Assembly: GCA_003022745.1 (NCBI GenBank)
Contig: PXSU01000053.1
Span: forward strand, 1-13,876
Length of the DNA stretch: 13,876 nt
DNA from: Halobacteriales archaeon SW_9_67_25
GTDB taxonomy: Archaea > Halobacteriota > Halobacteria > Halobacteriales > Haloarculaceae
Direction of reading: 5' to 3'
Position numbers and translations under genes: made by a program. The notes beneath the pieces were generated by a model. The model was given only the letters and a program-made list of their open reading frames with translations. It had not been told where the DNA came from and ran no database searches. Shown here in pieces: positions 1 through 5,605 of the stretch (positions are counted from its first letter, which is position 1; each line of letters starts with the position of its first letter).

Positions 1-268
1 CGCGGACGGCCGTGACTATCGGCGATTCTCCGGAATCCTCGGGAGAGAACACCGACAGCGACGCCAGCGGAGCGCCAGCGACGGAGTCCGCCGGGTCGAA
101 AACATCCTCGAACGCCCCGTTGACGCGGCGAACCGTCGGTTCCTCGTTATCGTCGTACTCCACGACGGGGTGCGGTGTTGCGGCGAACAGTGACGGCTCA
201 CCGCCATCGGGACGGGCCAGCGGGTCCGTTCCCGGGTCGGGCACGCCGTTCCCTTGCGAGCGTTTCAT
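1..268 (-). CDS. PAS-domain sensor protein, N-terminal part (cut by window edge)
   Basis: An open reading frame begins at the ATG at 268-266 and runs off the left edge, giving 89 residues. After a hydrophilic N-terminus of about 30 residues comes text typical of the start of a PAS fold: LFAATPHPVVEYDD, then RRVNGAFEDVF. The hydrophobic-P-hydrophobic strand and the VN-x-AF-x-x-VF helix are hallmarks of PAS domains in haloarchaeal signal-transduction histidine kinases and Bat-type regulators. No kinase, GAF or HTH domain is visible because the rest lies outside the window, so the output domain is unknown. There is no signal peptide or membrane segment in the visible part, suggesting a cytoplasmic sensor. 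Codon third positions are GC-rich and the product is acidic, whereas other frames here give arginine/serine-rich, uncharacteristic products. Histidine kinase is an inference. Confidence 0.75.
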   Translation of the reverse strand, partial: MKRSQGNGVPDPGTDPLARPDGGEPSLFAATPHPVVEYDDNEEPTVRRVNGAFEDVFDPADSVAGAPLASLSVFSPEDSGESPIVTAVR

Positions 269-389
269 TTATTTTTCGCCTGTTACCTGTCATTACCATG
301 CCCCCGTATTATTGATTGGGATAAACATCAAATAACCTTTATTTACAAGCGGTCAAGGCGAATGTCACGGGGCTTGACCCCGAGGCGGT
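269..389. other. AT-rich intergenic region between two minus-strand genes
   Basis: About 120 bp, markedly more AT-rich than the flanking genes, especially 302-350. On the minus strand it should hold the end of the acetyltransferase transcript and the promoter of the PAS sensor. A weak TATA-like GGTAATGA lies near 291-298, about 27 bases before the sensor start; stronger AT-rich stretches lie at 303-316 and 320-345. Confidence 0.5.
351..379 (-). terminator. Hairpin followed by AT-rich tract, putative terminator of the acetyltransferase gene
   Basis: A perfect 7-bp inverted repeat (GGTCAAG at 351-357, CTTGACC at 373-379) with a 15-base loop lies 10 bases after the stop codon at 390. On the minus strand it is followed by an AT-rich tract containing TAAATAAAGG. 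A stem plus downstream AT-rich run at a gene 3' end is consistent with termination. Archaeal termination depends mainly on T-rich tracts, so the stem may be incidental. Confidence 0.4.
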
Positions 390-1118
390 TCACATGTAGG
401 CGGCGTCCCACCGGGTGGGTTTGCGGGCATTGCCACACTCGTCACACTGGATGCGCCCCATCGCGTCCATGGCGTTGGCGAAGGACTCGCACCTGGCACA
501 CCAGTAGCCGTAGATTTCCTCCCCCTCCCGGGTCGTGTAGACGACGTGGAAGTCGTCTATGGAGCCGATTTCCTGGTTCTCGTGGTCGACGTAGACGGTC
601 GTGCCGTCCCCGAGTTCGAGTTCCCCGATCCGTTCGGCCTCGACCTCGGCGTAGACGTTCTCTAGGAAGGGCGTGCCGTCGATTTTCACTTCGGCCTCGC
701 CGACCTTGACCAGTCCCTGGCGCTCGTAGAAGGCGTTCCCGCCGGCGTTGTCAGCGAGCACACGCCCCCGGAGGTTGGTCGCGCCGATCGACCGGAGATG
801 GTTCCGGGTCGCCTCGAAGAGTTTCTCGCCGTAGTCCTCGCCCCGGTAGTCCGGGTCGACGTGCAGCCACAGGATTTCGGCGGTCGATTCCCCCGTCCTG
901 ACGCTGTCCGAGAACGCGACCACCTGTTCGTCTGCCTCGACGACCAGGAGGAGTTTGTCGTCGTCGTTGAGCATGTCTTTCAGGCGGTTCTCGTCGTACC
1001 ATTCCTCGATTGCGACCACGATGGCCGTCGGGTCCAGAGAGTACGACGCCTGCATCGACCGGCGCGCGACGTCCCTGATCGCGGGCCTGTCGCCCGGGCG
1101 GGCTTCTCGTATTTCCAT
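390..1118 (-). CDS. GNAT N-acetyltransferase with C-terminal zinc ribbon (DUF5816-like)
   Basis: The product is 242 residues. Residues 1-158 form a GNAT acetyltransferase domain: N-terminal MEIREARPGDRPAIRDVA, the acetyl-CoA-binding motif A as VDPDYRGEDYGEKL (87-100), and the conserved NAFYERQGLVKVG near 128-140. A C-terminal domain carries two CxxC knuckles, C207/C210 and C225/C228, likely binding zinc; it resembles the haloarchaeal DUF5816 domain, recalled rather than searched. The frame is open upstream to 1310, but that extension is hydrophobic, non-acidic and crosses a TATA-like box, so the ATG at 1118 is chosen. A TTTATC box at 1143-1148 is about 27 bases upstream, implying a leaderless mRNA. 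The acetyl acceptor is unknown; the zinc ribbon may select a protein or nucleic-acid-bound substrate. The protein appears cytoplasmic. Confidence 0.85.
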   Translation of the reverse strand: MEIREARPGDRPAIRDVARRSMQASYSLDPTAIVVAIEEWYDENRLKDMLNDDDKLLLVVEADEQVVAFSDSVRTGESTAEILWLHVDPDYRGEDYGEKLFEATRNHLRSIGATNLRGRVLADNAGGNAFYERQGLVKVGEAEVKIDGTPFLENVYAEVEAERIGELELGDGTTVYVDHENQEIGSIDDFHVVYTTREGEEIYGYWCARCESFANAMDAMGRIQCDECGNARKPTRWDAAYM

Positions 1119-1142
1119 GCCCGACCGTTCGCCTGCGGAGGT

Positions 1143-1148
1143 GATAAA
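1143..1148 (-). promoter_or_regulatory. TATA-like box for the GNAT gene
   Basis: TTTATC on the minus strand, centred about 27 bases before the ATG at 1118. This is the spacing expected when transcription starts at or next to the start codon. It supports the shorter start over the N-terminal extension. Confidence 0.6.
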
Positions 1149-1333
1149 CGTACTCGGTCCGGCCACGACTCGCGTCCGACCACTCTCTCCGATAAAAACT
1201 GGATGAACAGTCGGGAAAGAGTTATATAGATTCAGAATATACCGTATTAACGCGGGGAAAGCTATTGGAAAACAACTAAAAACGAACAGACTTGGACGGA
1301 ATCGGTGCACAGTGAGCGAGCCCGCCCCGTGTG

Positions 1334-1382
1334 GTGTGTCCAGTCGGTGCCGTCCCGAACCCCGCTACGCCGACTGGCACAC
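1334..1382. repeat. Isolated intergenic hairpin
   Basis: CCAGTCGG (1340-1347) pairs perfectly with CCGACTGG (1370-1377). After a one-base bulge, GTGTG (1334-1338) pairs with CACAC (1378-1382), making a 13-bp stem around a 22-base loop. It is not followed by a T-run and lies over 100 bp from either gene, so it is not an obvious terminator. It may be part of the HD gene leader, a regulator site or an RNA structure. Confidence 0.5.
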
Positions 1383-1485
1383 TGCCTCTGACATTTGTCG
1401 ACGGTGTGAGAGCGCCGTGTCGTAACGCTAAAGAACCGAACTACCGTTTTTACCGGTAAGATGACCGATTACGCTCGCCCGGGCC

Positions 1486-1495
1486 GGAGGAGGTG
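1486..1495 (+). promoter_or_regulatory. Strong Shine-Dalgarno sequence deciding a GTG start
   Basis: GGAGGAGGTG is a near-perfect complement to the 16S rRNA 3' end and ends 5 bases before the GTG at 1501. It supports that unusual start codon and implies a leadered mRNA, unlike the TATA-adjacent starts of most genes here. Confidence 0.75.
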
Positions 1496-1500
1496 GTGCT

Positions 1501-2178
1501 GTGGGTGTTGAGATACGCGAGTCGCCAGTTTCTCCCGAGGACTTCGCGGCCATGGAGGAGTTCGTCCACGACTATCTCGCCGCAAGCGTCGAGAACGACG
1601 ACGAGGGCGGCCGGATGCGGTGGTACCCGTGGCACTCCGCGGCCTACCGCTTTAACCACATTCGCAACGTCGTCGACCTCGCGGCCGAGATCGCCCGCCA
1701 GGAGGGTGCCAATGTCGACGTGACCCGCGTGGCAGCCCTGTTCCACGACATCGCCAAACTCGAGGTCGACCAGGACGTCCACGCCGAAGAGGGGGCCCGC
1801 ATCGCCCGGGAGTACCTGACTACCCAGTGTGACTACCCGCAGTCCTTCGTCGACCAGGTGTGCTCGGCCGTCGAAGACCACTCCTACCAGGGTGACCCGA
1901 CGGACCTGGCCCTGGAGACGCAGTGTCTCATCGAGGCGGATGTCCTCGACAAGGTCGGCGCGAACGGCGCCGCACTCATGCTGTTGCGGATGGGCTACGA
2001 GGCCCGGACCCACATGGACGCCGCAGAGATGGTCGGGCGCGTCGTCGAACGCGGCCAGGACGCCCGCGACCGCGTCGAGAGCCAGACCGCCCACGACATC
2101 GCCCACCGGCGTATCAAGCGCGTCCGCTGGCTCCGGGAGTGGCTCGACGACGAAGTCGCGGGCGTCGACCTAGAGTAG
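1501..2178 (+). CDS. HD-domain metal-dependent phosphohydrolase family protein
   Basis: The product is 225 residues, read from GTG 1501 behind a strong Shine-Dalgarno. It shows the HD signature in order: H53 (FNHIRNVV), the H82-D83 pair in ALFHDIAKLE, H94 (DQDVHAEEGA), H127 (VEDHSY) and Asp in EADVLDKVG (147-150). These residues bind one or two divalent metals in HD phosphohydrolases, which act on nucleotides or other phosphoesters. The spacing resembles small single-domain bacterial and archaeal HD hydrolases rather than the HD-GYP or SpoT types; no synthetase or other domain is present. No signal peptide or membrane segment is seen, so it should be cytoplasmic. The C-terminus is helical and charged. 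The stop codon lies inside the 3' end of the convergent LysE gene, so antisense interference between the two mRNAs is possible. The substrate cannot be told from sequence. Confidence 0.88.
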   Translation: MGVEIRESPVSPEDFAAMEEFVHDYLAASVENDDEGGRMRWYPWHSAAYRFNHIRNVVDLAAEIARQEGANVDVTRVAALFHDIAKLEVDQDVHAEEGARIAREYLTTQCDYPQSFVDQVCSAVEDHSYQGDPTDLALETQCLIEADVLDKVGANGAALMLLRMGYEARTHMDAAEMVGRVVERGQDARDRVESQTAHDIAHRRIKRVRWLREWLDDEVAGVDLE

Positions 2179-2853
2179 CGTCGTCGCCGCGTCGTAGAGG
2201 AAAGCGACACCGAACCCGCCCAGCACCAGCGCGCTGGCCACGGCGACGACCGGCGTGAGTTCCTCGATACGCCGGCCGGCAGCGACCAGTGTCGCGGGAA
2301 ACCCCACGATCCAGACGACGATACCGCCAAACAGGCCGACGATCAGCGCCGCGCTCCCGGTCTGGACGACCAGCGTCCCCGCCAGCGCCTCCCCGGCGTA
2401 GGGCGTCTCCGCGAGCAGGTCGTGGGTCCCGCGCTCGAGCAGTCCGACGCCCACGGTCAGCCAGAAGAGAATCTGGTAGGGGTTGGTCAGTGCCAGCACG
2501 AACGCCTTCCGGAAGCCCTTGCTCTGGCCGGCTGCCTCGGCCTCGGGCGCCAGGGTCGCCTGTACGTCCCGGGCGGCGTCGTACGCGAAGTACAGCATCA
2601 GGAGTCCGCCGACGCCGACCATGACGCCCCGCAGGACGGGCAGGTCGTCGATAATGGCGACGACGCCCACCAGCGCAAGTAAAAAGAAACAGAAATCCGC
2701 CGACATCGCCCCGAGCCCGGCTTTGAACCCTGCCCCCCACCCGCGGAGAACGCTCTCCTCGGCAATGATAGCGTTCATCGGTCCCGGCGGCGCCGCGAGC
2801 GCGAGCCCGAAGACGGCACCGGCCGCGAGCGTCGTCAACACCTGGAGGACCAT
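2170..2853 (-). CDS. LysE/RhtB-family amino-acid exporter
   Basis: The product is 227 residues and largely hydrophobic, with about six membrane segments, matching the usual LysE/RhtB length (200-230). Segment 1 carries the family motif GLALAAPPGPMNAI (residues 16-29, with P22-P23-G24-P25), and the later conserved ALTNPYQILFW (121-131) is also present. Members export amino acids or related small metabolites using the proton gradient; the substrate here is not determinable. A short charged loop (residues 95-115, PEAEAAGQSKGFRKAF) separates the N- and C-terminal halves. A TTTATA box at 2882-2887, about 32 bases upstream of the ATG, suggests a near-leaderless mRNA. Its stop overlaps the end of the convergent HD gene by 9 bp. 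Confidence 0.88.
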   Translation of the reverse strand: MVLQVLTTLAAGAVFGLALAAPPGPMNAIIAEESVLRGWGAGFKAGLGAMSADFCFFLLALVGVVAIIDDLPVLRGVMVGVGGLLMLYFAYDAARDVQATLAPEAEAAGQSKGFRKAFVLALTNPYQILFWLTVGVGLLERGTHDLLAETPYAGEALAGTLVVQTGSAALIVGLFGGIVVWIVGFPATLVAAGRRIEELTPVVAVASALVLGGFGVAFLYDAATTLL

Positions 2854-2881
2854 TCTCGTCCCCCGGTTGCTGTCCGTCCCG

Positions 2882-2887
2882 TATAAA
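2882..2887 (-). promoter_or_regulatory. TATA-like box for the LysE-family gene
   Basis: GATTTATAC on the minus strand, centred about 32 bases from the ATG at 2853. It is a clear AT-rich hexamer in GC-rich surroundings. Confidence 0.6.
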
Positions 2888-3061
2888 TCCCGCCACCTCC
2901 GCCCTGTCAGTTCGCACCCCGTTCGTCTGGCTGTGCGGCGATGTACCCGGACACGCCAGTCAGATGAGCCGTGCCCCAGACTGCGACGACGACGGCGCGG
3001 TCGGTGCGTATAAAGGTCGCGTGAATGATACTCTCACGCTCGGAGAGCCGATGTTGGGCGG
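2888..3061. other. Intergenic stretch with a TATA-like word and no confident gene
   Basis: Between the start of the exporter gene and the end of the next minus-strand gene. A TATA-like word (GTATAAAGG near 3007-3015; TTTATAC on the other strand) is present, but neither strand has a convincing gene at the right distance. The minus-strand frame running from about 3010 to its stop at 2907 lacks an ATG, though its codons look haloarchaeal. A GTG at 3021 (+) opens only 21 codons. Confidence 0.4.
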
Positions 3062-3361
3062 TCAGACGGGATGTGCAACCTGGTAGTCGCCCTCGCCGGT
3101 CACCCCGAGAATCGCCCACTCGTAGTCGGGGTCGGCCCCCTGGAGTCGCTGCTCGATCGTGGAGACGGTGTCAGCCCACGTGACGAAACACCGCATCTCC
3201 CCCGCTGTGGGTGGTTCACACGGTTCGGGCATCGGGGTCACTTCGACGACACGCCACTTGCGCGTCGCCCGGAACTCGCTGCCCTCACCGGAGACAGTGT
3301 ATCCGAGGTCGCTGAAAATCGACTTGGCCTCCTGTTCGAGTGAACTGCTAACAGTTCCCAT
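3062..3361 (-). CDS. Small conserved haloarchaeal protein (DUF7116-like)
   Basis: The product is 99 residues, beginning MGTVSSSLEQEAKSIFSDLG, then YTVSGEGSEFRATRKWRVVE and, near the C-terminus, QGADPDYEWAILGVTGEG. I recall this pattern from a small haloarchaeal family now called DUF7116, which has no known function; this was not searched. The protein is acidic and soluble, with no signal peptide or metal-binding cluster; C48 and C58 are isolated. The reading frame stays open upstream to 3802, but the extension is not acidic and crosses both a TATA box and antisense rtcB sequence, so ATG 3361 is chosen. A TTTATTA box at 3387-3393 sits about 29 bases upstream, fitting a leaderless mRNA. Confidence 0.75.
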   Translation of the reverse strand: MGTVSSSLEQEAKSIFSDLGYTVSGEGSEFRATRKWRVVEVTPMPEPCEPPTAGEMRCFVTWADTVSTIEQRLQGADPDYEWAILGVTGEGDYQVAHPV

Positions 3362-3386
3362 CCGCGCGTACGTACCGCGGGCCGAG

Positions 3387-3393
3387 TAATAAA
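3387..3393 (-). promoter_or_regulatory. TATA-like box for the small conserved gene
   Basis: CGTTTATTACT on the minus strand, centred about 29 bases before ATG 3361. It defines the start of the 99-residue protein. Confidence 0.65.
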
Positions 3394-3394
3394 C

Positions 3395-3590
3395 GTATCT
3401 AACTGACGCTGATACGACAGGAACGCGTCGTAGAGGGGCCGCCGCTCGCTGGCTGTTTCGTCGAGGAACAAGTGCGAGTGCGGGTATGCTATTCCGACGT
3501 CGGCCTCTGCGAGGGCCGACCAGCCGCTCTCCTGGAGTTCCAAGCGCACGACAACCTTCTTTTCTGTCCCCGGCGGAGTATGCACCATGA
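3395..3590 (-). pseudogene. Possible gene remnant upstream of rtcB
   Basis: A minus-strand frame starting at an ATG near 3590 reads MVHTPPGTEKKVVVRLELQ and later SYQRQLDTFITR. Its third codon positions are GC-rich down to about 3410, so it looks like haloarchaeal coding sequence. It then runs through the TATA box of the 99-residue gene and continues out of frame inside that gene to a stop at 3238, where the product becomes arginine/serine-rich. This suggests a gene fragment that lost its 3' end, or a chance frame. I recognise no family or motif. It overlaps the rtcB start region on the opposite strand. Confidence 0.25.
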
Positions 3591-5047
3591 CCACGTTCGA
3601 CGCCGGCTCGGTCACACTCGAGAAGGTCCGGGACTACGTCTGGGAAATCCCCCAGTCCGGCGAGATGCGCGTCCCCGCACGCGTCCTCGCCAGCGAACGA
3701 CTGCTCGAGGAAATAAAGGAAGACAAGACCCTCCAGCAACTCCGCAACACCACCCACCTCCCCGGCATCCAGGAGTACGCCGTCTGCATGCCCGACGGCC
3801 ACCAGGGCTATGGCTTCCCCGTCGGTGGGGTCGCAGCTCTCGATGCCGAAAACGGCTGTATTAGCCCCGGAGCGGTCGGTTACGACGTAAATTGCGGCGT
3901 CCGAATGTTAAAAACAAATTTAAAATATAATGAAATTAAAGGCCGCGAGGCGGAACTCGTCGACACACTCTTCGCGAACATCCCCTCCGGTCTAGGCGGG
4001 GGCGGGGTCTACGAGGGGTCGATGGCCGATATCGAGGCGATCCTCGACCGGGGGATGGACTGGGCCCTGGAGGAGGGCTTTGCCGTCGAGGACGACCTGG
4101 CTCACTGCGAGGACGAGGGACGCCGGCCGGAGGCCGACGCGGGGGCGGTCTCCCAGCAGGCCAAGGACCGCGGGAAAAACCAGGTCGGCAGCCTCGGCAG
4201 TGGCAACCACTTCCTGGAGGTCCAGCGGGTCACCGACATCTACCGCGAGAGCGTCGCCAGCGAGTTCGGCCTGCGGGAAGACCAGATCGTGGTGCTCGTC
4301 CACTGTGGCTCGCGGGGACTGGGCCACCAGGTCTGTACGGACTACCTCCGGGAGGTCGAGCAGACCCACCAGGGGCTGTTGAACCGGCTCCCCGACAAGG
4401 AACTCGCAGCGGCGCCCGCCGGGTCACACCTCGCAGAGGAGTACTACCGGGCGATGTGTGCGGCGATCAACTTCGCGTGGGTGAACCGCCAGCTCATCAC
4501 CCACCGCACGCGCCGTGTGTTCGAGCAGGTGTTCGACCGCTCCTGGGAGGAGATGGGCATGGACCTGCTGTACGACGTGGCTCACAACATCGCCAAGAAG
4601 GAGGTCCACGACGTCGGGGGGAGCGACCGGGAAGTGTTCGTCCACCGGAAGGGTGCGACGCGTGCGTTCCCGGCGGGTCACCCGCAGGTCCCGCGGGCCT
4701 ACAGGGACGTCGGCCAGCCCATCATCATCCCGGGGAGCATGGGCGCGGGCAGCTACGTCCTGCGGGGCGGCGACCACTCGCTGTCGGAGACGTTCGGGTC
4801 GACCGCACACGGTGCCGGGCGCCTGATGTCGCGCACGCAGGCCAAACAGGAGTACTGGGGCGAGGACGTGATGGACGACCTGCGCGAGCAGGACCACGTC
4901 TACGTCAAGGCACAGAGTGGCGCGACCGTCGCAGAGGAGGCACCCGGCGTCTACAAGGACGTCGACGAAGTCGTCCGCGTCTCGGACGCGCTGGGTATCG
5001 GCGACCGCGTGGCCCGCACGTTCCCGGTCTGCAACATCAAGGGGTAG
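3587..5047 (+). CDS. rtcB: RNA-splicing ligase RtcB (3'-phosphate RNA ligase)
   Basis: The product is 486 residues, the normal intein-free length. RtcB joins RNA ends bearing 2',3'-cyclic phosphate or 3'-phosphate to 5'-OH ends, using GTP and Mn2+; in archaea it ligates tRNA exon halves after intron removal. Landmarks are all present: GYDVNCGVR (D100, C103 metal ligands), GSLGSGNHFLEVQ (H208), VHCGSRGLGHQV (H239), VAHNIAKKE (H333), the GMP-binding loop PGSMGAGSYV, GSTAHGAGR (H408, the guanylylated histidine) and C-terminal CNIKG (K485). They match D95, C98, H203, H234, H329, H404 and K480 of Pyrococcus horikoshii RtcB with a constant offset of 4-5. The ATG at 3587 follows a weak purine-rich GGCGGAG. 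Codons 108-118 (3908-3940) are almost pure A/T, directly after the C103 codon. No archease or tRNA endonuclease gene is in the window. Confidence 0.97.
   Translation: MTTFDAGSVTLEKVRDYVWEIPQSGEMRVPARVLASERLLEEIKEDKTLQQLRNTTHLPGIQEYAVCMPDGHQGYGFPVGGVAALDAENGCISPGAVGYDVNCGVRMLKTNLKYNEIKGREAELVDTLFANIPSGLGGGGVYEGSMADIEAILDRGMDWALEEGFAVEDDLAHCEDEGRRPEADAGAVSQQAKDRGKNQVGSLGSGNHFLEVQRVTDIYRESVASEFGLREDQIVVLVHCGSRGLGHQVCTDYLREVEQTHQGLLNRLPDKELAAAPAGSHLAEEYYRAMCAAINFAWVNRQLITHRTRRVFEQVFDRSWEEMGMDLLYDVAHNIAKKEVHDVGGSDREVFVHRKGATRAFPAGHPQVPRAYRDVGQPIIIPGSMGAGSYVLRGGDHSLSETFGSTAHGAGRLMSRTQAKQEYWGEDVMDDLREQDHVYVKAQSGATVAEEAPGVYKDVDEVVRVSDALGIGDRVARTFPVCNIKG
3908..3940 (+). other. Extreme AT-rich tract inside rtcB
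   Basis: Eleven consecutive codons, encoding LKTNLKYNEIK, contain only two G/C bases in 33, in a gene otherwise strongly GC-rich. The codons TTA, AAA, AAT, TAT and ATT are all rare in this window. Milder atypical codons (TGT ATT AGC; GTA AAT TGC) extend the anomaly left to about 3857. Reading frame and protein remain intact. Confidence 0.85.
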
Positions 5048-5083
5048 CCGGGTCTGGCGGTAGCCCGCTCCTGTCGACCGGTC

Positions 5084-5499
5084 CTACCCACCACTCCAGG
5101 TGGCGAGTTCGGTTTCGTTGTCGCCCTCGACGTAACGGACCGTGACGCTGGTGTCCTCGGTGACCTCCGCCCCGTAGGCGTTGCCCTCGCTGAGCTGGAC
5201 GGCCGCGCCCGGCGAGATGGTCGCCGACTCCTCGAGCCCGCCCAGTTCCGCCCAGGTCACCTCGGTGTCCCCCTCGCGACGACGCTGTTCGCAGAGAGGT
5301 TCCCGCCGTCCTCGTAGGTGATCAGGAGGGCCTGCCGGTCGGAGAAGTGCTGGAAGGAAAACTCGGCACCCAGCTTGTTTTCCCCTTCCTCGTCCGCGAG
5401 CAGGACCCCGATGCCGACCGAGGCGGTCACAACCACGGTCAGCAACACCAGAGCCGCGACGCTCATCCCCTCGGAGACGCCGCGGTCGTCGGGACGCAT
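5084..5499 (-). pseudogene. Archaeal type IV pilin-like protein, frameshifted
   Basis: From ATG 5499 the protein starts MRPDDRGVSEG followed by MSVAALVLLTVVVTASVGIG. This is a class III prepilin peptide: RG before the probable PibD cleavage site, then a hydrophobic helix that forms the pilus core or anchors the protein. Reading stops early at 5257, but the frame one base away continues as DTEVTWAELGGLEE to a stop at 5084, ending ELATWSGG. Both pieces match a single beta-rich haloarchaeal pilin-like protein of about 138 residues. Adding one G to the minus-strand G-run (CCCCC at 5269-5273) restores SVVARGDTEVTW. The lesion is a one-base homopolymer contraction: real inactivation, phase variation or a sequencing error. 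A CATATATT box at 5523-5530 gives a leaderless promoter. The gene converges on rtcB with a 36-bp gap. Confidence 0.75.
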
Positions 5500-5522
5500 T
5501 CGTCCGGCGTTGTGCCGGCACG

Positions 5523-5530
5523 AATATATG
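5523..5530 (-). promoter_or_regulatory. TATA-like box for the pilin-like gene
   Basis: CATATATT on the minus strand, centred about 27 bases before ATG 5499. It is the best TATA match among the promoters in this window, so the broken gene still has an intact promoter. Confidence 0.7.
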
Positions 5531-5605
5531 TGGTTCGGTGGACCCGGGCGAGGCCCGGTCACCGGCCGGGAAAGCCATTTGTCGCGGCGACGCGATTGGG
5601 GAGAC

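Larger units (their letters stand above)
1119..1500. other. 382-bp divergent intergenic region
   Basis: Lies between the divergent GNAT and HD-domain genes. It holds the GNAT promoter, an AT-rich stretch (about 1210-1290) with several TATA-like words (GTTATATAG near 1221), an isolated hairpin (1334-1382), a perfect 10-bp palindrome TTACCGGTAA (1450-1459) and a strong Shine-Dalgarno sequence for the HD gene. No convincing protein-coding frame and no tRNA-like cloverleaf was seen. Confidence 0.6.

Noticed and set aside
1119..1310. 64-residue N-terminal extension of the GNAT protein
   Set aside because: The extension is basic and hydrophobic, unlike haloarchaeal proteins, and contains the TATA-like box that fits the ATG at 1118.
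3062..3802. 246-residue reading of the small conserved gene
   Set aside because: The first 147 residues are antisense to rtcB and cross the gene's own TATA box; the acidic, family-like part begins at ATG 3361.
3893..3895. A present-day intein in rtcB
   Set aside because: The gene has the length of intein-free RtcB, and the sequence around C103 continues directly from DVN to CGVR; only a possible footprint remains.
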